Notes: a model not told the origin generated them from the letters alone. DNA of 64,000 nucleotides from Flavobacterium sp. YJ01 (GCF_029320955.1 NZ_CP119757.1:5208001-5272000), one strand, 5' to 3'; shown: positions 9,090 to 17,600, counted from the first letter of the stretch. Numbers and translations are program-made.

Positions 9090-9128
9090 AAAGCGGAAAA
9101 ACCGAAAGTTCTTCGGTTTTTCCGCTTT
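9090..9128. terminator. Bidirectional hairpin terminator
   Basis: Perfect 17-bp inverted repeat (arms 9090-9106 and 9112-9128; AAAGCGGAAAAACCGAA and its complement) with a 5-nt loop. It abuts the stop of the PcfJ remnant. A/T tracts on both sides allow function on either strand. The 8854-9089 stretch to its left shows no other recognisable feature. Confidence 0.8.
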
Positions 9129-9394
9129 TAGCATTGTTCTGCTTTCTTCTTTTTCATTCGGGAGCGAATCTGATAAAGGTTTTTTTTCATCAAACTGAAA
9201 ATAGCTTTATGATGTTTTGAATTGTGATTCCTCAAACCACGGCACTGTGCTATTTCCATTTTAGAAAGAGAAACCTCTATAGTTTCGATTGGTTTGTTGT
9301 CAATGCGTGCAGAGAAGAGCAGGGAATCTATCTTTTTGAAATACTCATTGGTAAAAACACAGTGTCTCAGGCTGTCGCCTTCGGTCATACCCAT
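9128..9394 (-). pseudogene. PcfJ-like protein, C-terminal remnant
   Basis: An 88-residue open frame matching the C-terminal end of PcfJ-like proteins: a SLRHCVFTNEYFKKIDSLLF block, then IDNKPIETIEVSLSKMEIAQ and a LMKKNLYQIRSRM end. PcfJ-like proteins are usually several hundred residues long and are carried by conjugative elements and prophages of Bacteroidota. Only the last fifth or so is present. Upstream of the ATG at 9394 the frame meets a stop at once, so the gene is broken there. The break coincides with the point where an oppositely oriented gene remnant (9395-9664) also begins. It is a relic of a mobile element rather than a working gene. Confidence 0.7.
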
Positions 9395-9664
9395 TACAAT
9401 AAAAAATCAGCATTTAACAGCAGGAATGGTACTTTTGGAACCGGACCTGACCTTCACGGAATCAGCGGATGCGGCTTGTGGTATACGGATCCTATGCATT
9501 TGATTTCGGGAACTGTAAAGCCAAAATTAACCGCAATAATGACCGATTGGCCAGTAAAAGACAGATCTGTGATTATTGGGACGCGCATTGATGTGATAAC
9601 CGGAATCATAAAGAAATATCTTGAGGTTGATTTTCCCGAGTCTCAGATTGTAAGGGTTCATTAG
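9395..9664 (+). pseudogene. Trypsin-like protein, C-terminal remnant
   Basis: About 90 residues that look like the end of a chymotrypsin-fold protein. There is a serine-nucleophile-like block (DLHGISGCGLWYTDP), a beta-strand (KLTAIMTDWP), then IIGTRIDVITGIIKKYLEVD, the usual last helix of such domains. The catalytic His and Asp would lie further upstream but are absent. The frame is open back to 9224, but that part is antisense to the PcfJ remnant and does not resemble protease sequence. The gene was therefore truncated at about 9395, the same junction as the PcfJ remnant. Family assignment is by motif only. Confidence 0.5.
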
Positions 9665-9855
9665 ATTGCTTTGCTGAAATATTGATCCATAAAAAAAACT
9701 TAAGAAGGGTTGAGTACCCAATAAATGAAAGTATAGAGATTTCAGGTAATTGTACCTGCCTTGAATGCTGTTTTATTTTGTTAAATTTGGCTGATTGGGT
9801 GCTTTTAATTTAAGGCGCAGCCAGTTAATATTCTGATGAAATTTAATTCTTGTTT

Positions 9856-11241
9856 ATGAAGGACTACTACCAAAAAGATGTGCCCATATTGCTGAAGCTT
9901 GCAGAGCATAAGGAGGTGCTGGACGGCTTTCCCACTGAAAGCGCTAATTCACAATATGATGCCAGACTGATTTACAATCAAAGAAAGCCTGAAGAGGTGC
10001 AGCTTAAAATTTACTATAAGCCATCTGATCATCTTTACGAGAAGTTCAGGAGTCTTGCGAAAGCAGGTGTAAGTATCCTCGATATGATACAACCTGCTGT
10101 ATCTCCGCATAAATGGGTAAATCCGGAATTTTTTGAGTTTTCTGAAAACTCTCTAATTGGGATTCAGGAAACCCATTATTACGATCATGACAAGAAATTC
10201 CTGATACTGGTTCTTCAAAATTTTTGTCTTTTCGAGAATGGAAGGTATGCCGGGGACGCAAGATTCAGGCTCGGGGACAATGCCATTTCCCACCTCGCGG
10301 GATATATCCAGTACGGCCAGCTTGGGACTTATGATTCAGATGATAAATTCATTGAGCGTAATGAAAACAGGTGGACAAGTTTCGGCCCTGTCGAATTTAT
10401 GCTTTCTTTAAACCATTCGTACAAACAGGGCGAACCAAAAAAAGATTTTGTAATAACCAGAGATGCCGAGCTGATTATTAGGGATGACAGCCAAAAGATA
10501 AAAGATCTGGATCTTCTTTCGCTCGGAGAAGATTTATGCCTTATGATGTCCCTGTATTGGGAAAAAAGCATTGATTTTTTCAATGCATTGCTAAGAGTGA
10601 ATGATAGGGAAAATTATGGCACCAGGGAAGTTTTTAAGCTTAGCGGAGAGCGCAATGATTTATCTCAGGAATTTCATTTGAAAGATAAATATTCGAATAT
10701 TTACGATTTTGCGGAGTCGATTGATTTTGACAAATTCCAATATTTAAGAGAACTAATCCGGGAGGCTGTTCCAAGACTGATAAGCATAAAGCATCTTGAT
10801 GATATTTCAGCTTTCATGGTCCTATACAACATCGTTGAAAAGTTCAGGAACTTTTTTTTAAAGAATCCCTTGGACGGCCAGACTTTTACTGTCAAGGAAG
10901 AATATGCTTTTATAGGATCAGAGGGCTCTATTAATAAATTCATAAAAACGAAAATAAAGGAAATTGGCGAAATAGTGGAGGAGGATGATAAACTGGAATT
11001 TGATTCCAAAGCTTTCGAGAAAGTATCGTTTATTAAAAAGACAGGCCTTATTGATCAGTTTGAGGGTTTCATAAAGTATCTCAAATTGGACCCGGGCAAA
11101 TATAATATTGAATTTGACCAGCTTATTAAAGTACGCAACCTGATTTATCATGGAAATCCGCCGGGCAGGGATCTGTCGCCTTACAATAAGGAGCTTAAAG
11201 CATTGGTATATGATATTTTACTTGCCATAATTGCGCGCTAA
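9856..11241 (+). CDS. ApeA-like protein with a C-terminal RX4H (HEPN-type) motif
   Basis: A 461-residue protein with no signal peptide or membrane segments. The N-terminal half is beta-rich and resembles the N-terminal domain of ApeA-like proteins (family likeness only). The C-terminal half is helical and ends with QLIKVRNLIYHGNPPGRDL, where R-N-L-I-Y-H fits the RX4H active-site pattern of HEPN ribonucleases. ATG 9856 is chosen over the in-frame TTG at 9850. It is preceded by the mobile-element scar and followed by a strong convergent terminator, so it is a single-gene unit. HEPN proteins of this kind act in abortive infection or RNA cleavage; here that is inference from the motif and the neighbourhood. 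Confidence 0.65.
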   Translation: MKDYYQKDVPILLKLAEHKEVLDGFPTESANSQYDARLIYNQRKPEEVQLKIYYKPSDHLYEKFRSLAKAGVSILDMIQPAVSPHKWVNPEFFEFSENSLIGIQETHYYDHDKKFLILVLQNFCLFENGRYAGDARFRLGDNAISHLAGYIQYGQLGTYDSDDKFIERNENRWTSFGPVEFMLSLNHSYKQGEPKKDFVITRDAELIIRDDSQKIKDLDLLSLGEDLCLMMSLYWEKSIDFFNALLRVNDRENYGTREVFKLSGERNDLSQEFHLKDKYSNIYDFAESIDFDKFQYLRELIREAVPRLISIKHLDDISAFMVLYNIVEKFRNFFLKNPLDGQTFTVKEEYAFIGSEGSINKFIKTKIKEIGEIVEEDDKLEFDSKAFEKVSFIKKTGLIDQFEGFIKYLKLDPGKYNIEFDQLIKVRNLIYHGNPPGRDLSPYNKELKALVYDILLAIIAR

Positions 11242-11355
11242 GCATTTAGCTTTTCACGTCTGGCGTCCAGATAATAAATGATATTGCCAATATTTAAAAC
11301 TGGCAAAAAATATTACTGAAAAATAAAACCGTGCCTGTTCACATTTTATCAGACA

Positions 11356-11389
11356 GAAAGAGACAATCAAATTTTTGATTGTCTCTTTC
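11356..11389. terminator. Convergent bidirectional terminator
   Basis: Perfect 16-bp inverted repeat (GAAAGAGACAATCAAA and its complement) with a very short loop, between the plus-strand RX4H gene and the minus-strand MscS gene. A/T-rich ends on both sides suit termination in both directions. Confidence 0.85.
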
Positions 11390-11438
11390 TTAAGGGTGCA
11401 GATTTTTCTGGGCAGGGACATCAATTAAAAACTGATTT

Positions 11439-12512
11439 TTAATTCCTTGCAACTGAAAAAACAGGCAGGCTATCGATCTGTATGGTCTGCGTTGGGTAGG
11501 CAAGTTCAATTCCTTTATCTGTAAAGGCCCTGAAAATCTCAAGATAGACGGCCTGCTGGCAATCCATATAGAAATTGTAATCCGGGTCATCCACGTAATA
11601 GACGAATTCAAAGTTTAGGCTGAAATCCCCAAAAGCGGAAAAATGCCCCCTGTCATAAATCAGCTTATCTTTTGAAGCTATTATGGATTCGACAATTGCG
11701 GGAATGTCCCTAAGCTGCTTATCAGAAGTCTGGTAAGTAACCCGGATAGTGAAAACAATCCTTCTCCTTTCCATGCGTTTGAAGTTGCGAAGCCTTGAGT
11801 TGGTCAGGTCTGTATTGGAGCATACCAGCTGTTCGCCGTTGAGGGTCCTGATGCGGGTGGTCTTTATCCCGATATATTCGATAACGCCGCTGTCGGTGCC
11901 CACTGTTACAAAATCTCCGATTTCAAATGGACGGTCAAAGAAGATGACAAAATAGCTGAACAGATCTCCAAGTACGGTCTGCGCCGCAAGGGCAATGGCG
12001 ATACCTCCCACACCCAGACCCGCTACGATGGTAGTGACATTGTAGCCCATATTGTCAATAAGGAACACTGCGCCTAAAATCCAGATGATGATATTCACTA
12101 TGGCTATAAGCCCGCCTGCCTGCTTTTCCTTGCTTTCGCTGTCCTGATCGCGCTTGATAAAGGACAATACGAATTTTTTGAAGGCAGCAATTATTATTTT
12201 AATGATAAAAAAAGTGATCGCCATCATATAAGCCGTATGGAGAATATTTTTAGCCTTCAGGCCTAAAGACAGGGCCTGCAGCGAAAAATAAACGGTGCTG
12301 ATATAGAGCAGGGGCAGAACATTGATCTCAATAACCTCCATTGCGAATTCGTCCCACGATGTGGCAGTGGACGCTGCCCATATTTTGAGCCGTTTGAAAA
12401 TGTATATTTTAAATATTTTTATGAGTGCAAATAGGAGAATTATAATTATTAGCGCTGTGAGCCATTTATAAATAGTGTTTCCCCAAATCAGGGTGCTTAG
12501 AATCTCTTCCAT
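11439..12512 (-). CDS. MscS-family small-conductance mechanosensitive channel
   Basis: A 357-residue inner-membrane protein with three to four N-terminal membrane segments (WLTALIIIILLFALIKIF, VLPLLYISTVYFSLQAL, AYMMAITFFIIKIIIAAF, GGLIAIVNIIIWILGAVFLI). The MscS pore helix and beta domain follow: NVTTIVAGLGVGGIAIALAA, then DLFSYFVIFFDRPFEIGDFV, EYIGIKTTRIRTLNGEQLV and the SRLRNFKRMERRR block. The A/G-rich pore helix is intact. It acts as a tension-gated safety valve during osmotic downshock. The C-terminal alpha-beta domain is of normal length. It ends at a convergent terminator and is upstream-isolated. Confidence 0.93.
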   Translation of the reverse strand: MEEILSTLIWGNTIYKWLTALIIIILLFALIKIFKIYIFKRLKIWAASTATSWDEFAMEVIEINVLPLLYISTVYFSLQALSLGLKAKNILHTAYMMAITFFIIKIIIAAFKKFVLSFIKRDQDSESKEKQAGGLIAIVNIIIWILGAVFLIDNMGYNVTTIVAGLGVGGIAIALAAQTVLGDLFSYFVIFFDRPFEIGDFVTVGTDSGVIEYIGIKTTRIRTLNGEQLVCSNTDLTNSRLRNFKRMERRRIVFTIRVTYQTSDKQLRDIPAIVESIIASKDKLIYDRGHFSAFGDFSLNFEFVYYVDDPDYNFYMDCQQAVYLEIFRAFTDKGIELAYPTQTIQIDSLPVFSVARN

Positions 12513-12624
12513 GAACTTTTATTTTTATAAGTTAGAAAAATGAATGCAGGCATGCATTGCATCTGTTAATTATCTGAGCAGTTCGAAAACGCTCCAAAAC
12601 GAAATCCGGCAAATATGCCTGCCC

Positions 12625-13671
12625 TTAGATTCGGTATCCGATGCAGAATACGGTTTCATCAGAATTTACGGGATTTGCTTCGGTTTTGTAAAGGACTGTG
12701 CCCGACTGGGGCGCAGTGAGGGTTTTTATCCTGTTTCCGAAAATATCGGCCAGATAGCCGATCTGCTGGTTTTCTTTTATTTTATCGCCTGCCTTAACGG
12801 AACTGTAGAATATGCCCTGAAATGGAACCTTTACGAAGGCCTTTCTGTTAAACCTGTGTTTTGGTGCCCTTGCAGGCTTTATTTTGCGATTGGTGTAAAG
12901 CTGCAATTCCGCCATAATCCTGTACAGTGCATCCCTTGCTGGTGAGAGGCCTGAGCGCCCCTCTTTTTGCTGTCCTCCCACTGTCATGCTCAATGATGGT
13001 ATTCCCAGCCTTGCCGCCTGTTTTACGGCACATTTCGAGGGCTCTCCAGATGAAAGGACGTACGGATGGCTTAAGATTGTATCGAGTCCGCTTGCCTCGC
13101 TGAGACGAAATTCCAGCATTGTCTGCTGCATGAATTCCGAATTGTCATAGTAGCAGATAAAATCTATTGGATCGCTTGCCGCATCGCAGCTGTTCAGCTC
13201 CAGAAATACGTCAGTGGCGTCGAAGACAGCCGTCGCAACAAAATCGGCGATCAATTCTGCCGCGGTTCCTCTGTGACTGCCCGGAAAAGCATCGTTAAGA
13301 TGGGATATCCCAATAGGATTTGAACCGGAGCTGCGGCCATCGTAGCGCTGCACATCAGCATCGGGGATGATAATCAGGTTTCCTTTGAGCTTCTGGGGGT
13401 TTATCTCGCGGCGAAGCTCAAGAAGAGAGGCGGCTGCGGGAAAGCCGCCTTGGCGGATTCCGGCGGCTATGGTAAGGGTAGGGCCTTTTTCACGTCCTTT
13501 GATAAGGGTCATGGGAAGATCCGCCCAGATGGAGTCCGAAGATTTCAGACACATAACCGTATCATTTATGGACGCTTCCTGCTTTTCAAAATACTCCTTA
13601 AGGGATATTTTTTGGGACTGGACGCTGTGGATGGCAAAAAGGTATATAAAAAAAAGAATTAAATTTTTCAT
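12625..13671 (-). CDS. Exported aspartoacylase/succinylglutamate desuccinylase-like protein lacking the zinc ligands
   Basis: A 348-residue protein with signal peptide (MKNLILFFIYLFAIHSVQSQ) and the fold of the AstE/AspA M14-like family: a GPTLTIAAGIRQGGFPAAAS strand-loop, the NLIIIPDADVQRYDGRS strand, NDAFPGSHRGTAAE, and a C-terminal barrel-sandwich (IKENQQIGYLADIFGNRIKT). In active members the first loop reads HGxE and a later strand ends in DxH, supplying the zinc. Here these read RQGG and LELN, and the substrate-binding NR before FPG is ND. All usual metal ligands therefore appear to be lost. It may be a binding protein or use another chemistry. It stands alone on the minus strand, upstream of MscS. 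Confidence 0.75.
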   Translation of the reverse strand: MKNLILFFIYLFAIHSVQSQKISLKEYFEKQEASINDTVMCLKSSDSIWADLPMTLIKGREKGPTLTIAAGIRQGGFPAAASLLELRREINPQKLKGNLIIIPDADVQRYDGRSSGSNPIGISHLNDAFPGSHRGTAAELIADFVATAVFDATDVFLELNSCDAASDPIDFICYYDNSEFMQQTMLEFRLSEASGLDTILSHPYVLSSGEPSKCAVKQAARLGIPSLSMTVGGQQKEGRSGLSPARDALYRIMAELQLYTNRKIKPARAPKHRFNRKAFVKVPFQGIFYSSVKAGDKIKENQQIGYLADIFGNRIKTLTAPQSGTVLYKTEANPVNSDETVFCIGYRI

Positions 13672-14056
13672 TGCATTATGTGATGGATAATGGTTCTGTA
13701 TGATTACAGAACAATCATCCTGATTTGCAGACTGTGCTAAAGCCTGGTTTTAATAGGATTAAAGGAATTTTCAGCTGTCTTGAAAATCAATTGAAAGAGT
13801 ATGTATGCCCAAAAAATTATAGGGAATACCATAATCATCCTGCCGCTGAATGTGGAAATATAAAGGAGGTTTGCGAAAAACCGCCAGCTTATTTTCGGGC
13901 ATTGAGAATTGCAGAGGGAACAGCTTCTGTTGGGCATACCTGAAGCACAGCAGGCTCAAAAGAATAGAAAGACAGCCATCGGTGCAAAGCCGTGAAGCTG
14001 AATTGCGATAGTTTTGCCGCTATGCGATAAAAGGCAGCAGGGAAATTTAATAAGGG
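13672..14056. other. Intergenic stretch without a recognisable gene
   Basis: About 385 nt. Short open frames exist on both strands, but none has a convincing start, family signature or codon pattern. A promoter for the 12625-13671 gene should lie at its left end. Confidence 0.5.
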
Positions 14057-14419
14057 CTAGAAGAGATTCAGCCGGTAAAGCGACCCGGTTGAAGAGGCAG
14101 TAAATGCGGCTTTGAGCTTAAAATAGGCGAAACTCTTGCTGTGCGTAAGCGATAGCGCCTCATAAGCAAATTTTTCAAATAGAGATTTTAATGCAGCAGG
14201 GGCTTTATGCTTCTCTTTTTTGTCCTGAGAAGAAGCGCTTATGCGGATTTTCTTTTTGCTGTGGGGTGCATCAACAGCAGACTGCTTGGCATTCCTGCTG
14301 GAAAAATTGAGCATCTCAGCACAATCGGCAAGAGCGGAGGACACGCTGTGGACTTCAACCCCGAAAAGCATGCGTATGGCAAGAAGCGCCATTATCAATA
14401 TGCTTTTAAAATGCTTCAT
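14057..14419 (-). CDS. Small exported protein of unknown function
   Basis: A 120-residue protein with an N-terminal hydrophobic segment (ILIMALLAIRMLFGVEVHSV) that looks like a signal peptide or anchor. A short Lys/Ser-rich middle (SKKKIRISASSQDKKEKHK) and a helical C-terminus rich in Ala, Ser and Phe follow. No family is recognised. Coding status is supported by the signal-like start and the length of the open frame, not by homology. Its neighbours (exported proteins of unknown function) give no clear hint. Confidence 0.45.
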   Translation of the reverse strand: MKHFKSILIMALLAIRMLFGVEVHSVSSALADCAEMLNFSSRNAKQSAVDAPHSKKKIRISASSQDKKEKHKAPAALKSLFEKFAYEALSLTHSKSFAYFKLKAAFTASSTGSLYRLNLF

Positions 14420-14613
14420 GCTAAAGATAGAATTCTGGCTTATTTTTTATAGTCCTGCCAAATATAAGGCATTTTAAACAAAATCAGCCGGCGCATCCCA
14501 AATATAGCAAAGATTTAACTTCATGCATTTATGCATTAATGCTTATCCTATATTTTTAAATGCCGGGATTAGGCTATTGGCCAATGGAGAAAAATGCTTT
14601 TTGCAGCCTTTCT

Positions 14614-15003
14614 TTATTCTATGGCTAAAATGGCGCGCTCTTCGGGTTTGTTTGACCACTGCACCTGCCAAACCCGTCCGTCAACCTGGTCGAGCAGAAT
14701 GAAATTGTATATATTGGTGGTAGGGCTAAGTGCAAATCTGTTGTTTTTTTCCTGATCAGGGGCAACAAGTGCTTTTAGAGAAAGGGGAGACTCGAACCTG
14801 TTTTTTCCAGTGTCCCACTGGACCTGCCACATCTGTCCGTTTCGGGTGTTGAGTTTGATATAGGTCCACATGTTGTTTGTGCTGTATAGCCTGTATGAAG
14901 CGTCGACGCATGGAAATGTGAAGGAATTGGAAGCGGATTGGCTTTGGGCCGATACGGTAGTGAACATTGCGAAGACTAGCAGAAAAAATAAAGTTTTTTT
15001 CAT
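14614..15003 (-). CDS. Small exported protein with two WQVQW repeats
   Basis: A 129-residue secreted protein with signal peptide MKKTLFFLLVFAMFTTVSAQ. The mature part holds two tandem repeats of about 50 residues, each ending in a Trp-rich strand: NGQMWQVQWDTGKNRFESPL and DGRVWQVQWSNKPEER, each preceded by an aromatic strand (MWTYIKLNTR, NIYNFILLDQ). The pattern suggests a small beta-structured domain. No enzymatic motif is visible. The upstream 260 nt (15004-15264) are AT-rich and probably hold its promoter and the divergent promoter of the gene at 15265. Confidence 0.7.
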   Translation of the reverse strand: MKKTLFFLLVFAMFTTVSAQSQSASNSFTFPCVDASYRLYSTNNMWTYIKLNTRNGQMWQVQWDTGKNRFESPLSLKALVAPDQEKNNRFALSPTTNIYNFILLDQVDGRVWQVQWSNKPEERAILAIE

Positions 15004-15264
15004 AATTTTCAGATTAGTTAATTAGCAGTAAATTAATATTTTATTTTAAAAAAAACACCAAATAATGTGCCGAAATTCAGATGATTTCCAAACGTAAAAG
15101 ATTCATGCACACTTTATTGTTTGACTCGATGATTTGAGGCAGTTTATGGCCTGGGATGAAAAAAATCTAAGAAAAATATGCTAAATTCGCTTGATTGGAG
15201 AAGATGACAGAATGCGTAATGTGCGAAGATATAAACATACTTTTTTTAACCATTAACCAAAAAA

Positions 15265-16677
15265 TTGACTAAATTGACAACAAAAGAATTCTTAGAATTT
15301 CTAAAGGAAAAAAATCATTTGATAATCAACCATAAGGACCACTACAGCGAAGCTCAGACAGGAAAAGTATTTGCAATTGATGGTAATGCCGTGAAATTTT
15401 ATTGGACTTCTGACGATGATAAAACAGAAGCAAGGGGGTTAGTCACTTATGATATGCAGCAGTTTGCACAGTTGGTAAATCCGTTTTTGATTGTAGACAG
15501 AAGCTGTTCTTTTAGCGATAAATATTATAGCACCCTGCAGAGCAAGATAAAAAAAAACTGGCATGAGGTAATCAATACGCTCCATTCTTCCCCACATAAA
15601 AGACTAAAGGTTGATGATTGCGTTGATCTATTAGTAACATCAATAGGTGTGACCAAATTAGAGGCCTCTGGAATCCTTAAATCTCACTTAGCCGTGGGCA
15701 CATTTAAGTATGATGAATTTAAATCAAGTGAGTTTATTATTTTAGGCAGGAATACAATCGAGCTTGAAAATAAAAAAAGATACCTGTCTTCAATTTCAAG
15801 TGAAATCAGAAGCCAGAGCGAGCGCATTAATTATATCATCAGCCATGGCCAGACAGTTGGAAATTATAGAGAGCAGCTTTTTATTTCTGTGCTCCGAAAA
15901 TATGTGCCTAAAAAATTTCATGTCGCAACAGGATTTATAGAGGGCAGCAATAAACAGATTGATATCATAATTTACGACCAGCACAATTATATTCCCGTTT
16001 TTAGAGAAGATGACCTAGTAGTGGTAAAAAAGGAATCCGTAGCGGCCGTAATTGAGGTTAAAACGACTTTAACTTCCGCAACAATTGCAGATTCGCTGAA
16101 GGGTATTGAAAAAATATGTGAAGGACCAATGAATTCCATTCCTTTTTTTAAGGGAATATTTGCGTTTAATACCAAAATGAACAATAAATCAGCCGCGAAT
16201 ACAATTGCATCTTTCTATAAAAAGAATGGTATACACGCCATTTATGATCATTTAGATGTAGTTTGTGTACCCAATAAAATATGCGGTTTCATAGATTATA
16301 ACAATCTCGAAAACGATGAATATTCATGTCCGTCATTATATATTATTGAAGATGCAAAAGGCATCTCTATAGGAGAATCGTTTTTCTTTCAACGGTTATT
16401 TGCGTTTTTGGAAGTTGAAAATTCAGCAAAGAAAATAAATGGGTTTTACTTTAGTGTGTTGAGGGAAACAGCCAGTCTGTCTCTGCACCAGATATTGACT
16501 CACAATGATTGGACACCTTTCCATTCATTTATTTCAGAAATCAGGGGTACGGCAGATTTTGAGCCCGATATGGAAATCATAAAAAATGACGTTAAAAAGC
16601 GCATAAAGGATGTAAGGAATTGGATGATGGGTGAAATGAAAAGAGAGCTGCTCATTGAAAAGTACAACAATGACTAA
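15265..16677 (+). CDS. DUF6602-type PD-(D/E)XK nuclease-like protein
   Basis: A 470-residue cytoplasmic protein. The central part (residues about 190-300) fits the DUF6602 family: helix YREQLFISVLRKYVPKKFHV, then NKQIDIIIYDQHNY and VAAVIEVKTTL. The Asp of QIDIIIYD and the EVK of AVIEVK match the D...ExK core of PD-(D/E)XK nucleases. The N-terminal 180 residues are not recognised. No ATG lies near the start; TTG at 15265 (second TTG at 15274) is used, so the start is uncertain. DUF6602 proteins occur in defence-rich regions; a nuclease role is inferred from the motif. It is flanked by non-coding DNA on both sides. Confidence 0.72.
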   Translation: MTKLTTKEFLEFLKEKNHLIINHKDHYSEAQTGKVFAIDGNAVKFYWTSDDDKTEARGLVTYDMQQFAQLVNPFLIVDRSCSFSDKYYSTLQSKIKKNWHEVINTLHSSPHKRLKVDDCVDLLVTSIGVTKLEASGILKSHLAVGTFKYDEFKSSEFIILGRNTIELENKKRYLSSISSEIRSQSERINYIISHGQTVGNYREQLFISVLRKYVPKKFHVATGFIEGSNKQIDIIIYDQHNYIPVFREDDLVVVKKESVAAVIEVKTTLTSATIADSLKGIEKICEGPMNSIPFFKGIFAFNTKMNNKSAANTIASFYKKNGIHAIYDHLDVVCVPNKICGFIDYNNLENDEYSCPSLYIIEDAKGISIGESFFFQRLFAFLEVENSAKKINGFYFSVLRETASLSLHQILTHNDWTPFHSFISEIRGTADFEPDMEIIKNDVKKRIKDVRNWMMGEMKRELLIEKYNND

Positions 16678-17103
16678 AGTGAAATGTTTTCTATTTCCCT
16701 TATTCAATTATTAACGAGTTTTTTTAGGCTAAAAGAACAAACTGCATTGGAATAGCTATGGTATAAACTTGGAATTTAACTAAGCCGGCACCTGAATCAA
16801 AGCGTAGGCTTTTTTGTTAGGCAGCCGTGCCGTACTGGATGTGGGTGCATCCGTATTTTCCAAGAAACTATGAAAAAAAACATGTTTTTTGCTTAATTGG
16901 GCAAAAATTCAGAATGTTTACAAAATTGAATGTTTACTTTGCATTACAGGAAATAATCACGCCGCGTCTTCATTTAGGAAGCCGGAATTGTCTGTTTAAG
17001 GTATGCGGCAATATCGATACGTATTTTTCCTGTAATCAGCGCTTTATTGCGCATGTAGTCACTTTGCAATCGGATTGCATAAACTATTTTATACATTTGT
17101 CCC
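16678..17103. other. Intergenic stretch with promoter region of the second metal-efflux operon
   Basis: About 425 nt with no convincing gene; the plus-strand open frame at 16827-17168 has no family signature and overlaps the next gene. The right end holds the 17065-17079 palindrome and the 17092-17099 promoter-like element. Confidence 0.5.
17065..17099 (+). promoter_or_regulatory. 7-1-7 palindromic operator (Fur/Zur-type geometry) with a -7-like element
   Basis: TGCAATC-G-GATTGCA (17065-17079) is a perfect 7-1-7 inverted repeat, the geometry of Fur-family boxes. TACATTTG at 17092-17099 matches the Bacteroidota -7 consensus TAnnTTTG and lies 4 nt before the start codon of the next gene. No well-spaced -33 element is seen, so promoter status is less sure than the palindrome. 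A Zur/Fur-type regulator is encoded 6.4 kb downstream in the same gene cluster and is the obvious candidate to bind here. Confidence 0.55.
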
Positions 17104-17427
17104 ATGAGATGGAAAACAACAATATTACTACTTTACATTCTAGGGCTGCTAGCAGTTCCATGCAGTGATGTATACAATAGCTGTATTTCATCCAATTCGG
17201 ACCAGAAGGAGCTTACCCATAATCACAGCCGTGATAATGACGACCACTGCACTCCTTTCTGCCAGTGCTCCTGCTGCAGTGTTTCGGTTTTAAAATTCAG
17301 CTTCAAGATGCCGGATTTTAATCTTCCCCAGCAGCACATCAGTGCCAGGAATACTGTTTTGAGAGACTGCCAGTTCATTTCCAGCTACACTGGAACCATC
17401 TGGCAGCCGCCTAAGATTTTCGTTTAG
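17104..17427 (+). CDS. DUF6660-like small exported Cys-rich protein
   Basis: A 107-residue protein with a signal peptide (TTILLLYILGLLAVPCSDVY) and a His/Asp-rich patch followed by a Cys cluster (NHSRDNDDHCTPFCQCSCC), ending in TGTIWQPPKIFV. This layout matches small Bacteroidota proteins (DUF6660 type) encoded directly ahead of CusA-type metal pumps, which is exactly its place here. The Cys and His residues make periplasmic metal binding likely. It opens the second metal-efflux operon. The protein at 8482 has the same plan and the same genomic setting. Confidence 0.75.
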   Translation: MRWKTTILLLYILGLLAVPCSDVYNSCISSNSDQKELTHNHSRDNDDHCTPFCQCSCCSVSVLKFSFKMPDFNLPQQHISARNTVLRDCQFISSYTGTIWQPPKIFV

Positions 17428-17600
17428 ATTTTTCGGATTGCGCATCCCACCAGTAGTGGGCTATGGCAGGCATTGAATGTCCTGCAGGGCAGGCGTATGC
17501 TTTACCGTAACCAATCGGGATGCCTGTACGCACTTCTAACTTTCCCCATCTTAAAGACGGGCTGAAAGACTATTTTCTAAACGTTAAAATTACTTGCATA

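Noticed and set aside
9224..9394. Coding start of the plus-strand trypsin-like frame at 9224
   Set aside because: This part is antisense to the PcfJ remnant and has no protease likeness; the remnant begins only at about 9395.
13737..13937. Small minus-strand open frame with a hydrophobic middle
   Set aside because: No family, poor start, and overlapping equally plausible frames on the other strand.
16827..17168. Plus-strand open frame of 113 codons upstream of the DUF6660-like gene
   Set aside because: No signal peptide, no family, and it overlaps the start of the better-supported gene at 17104.
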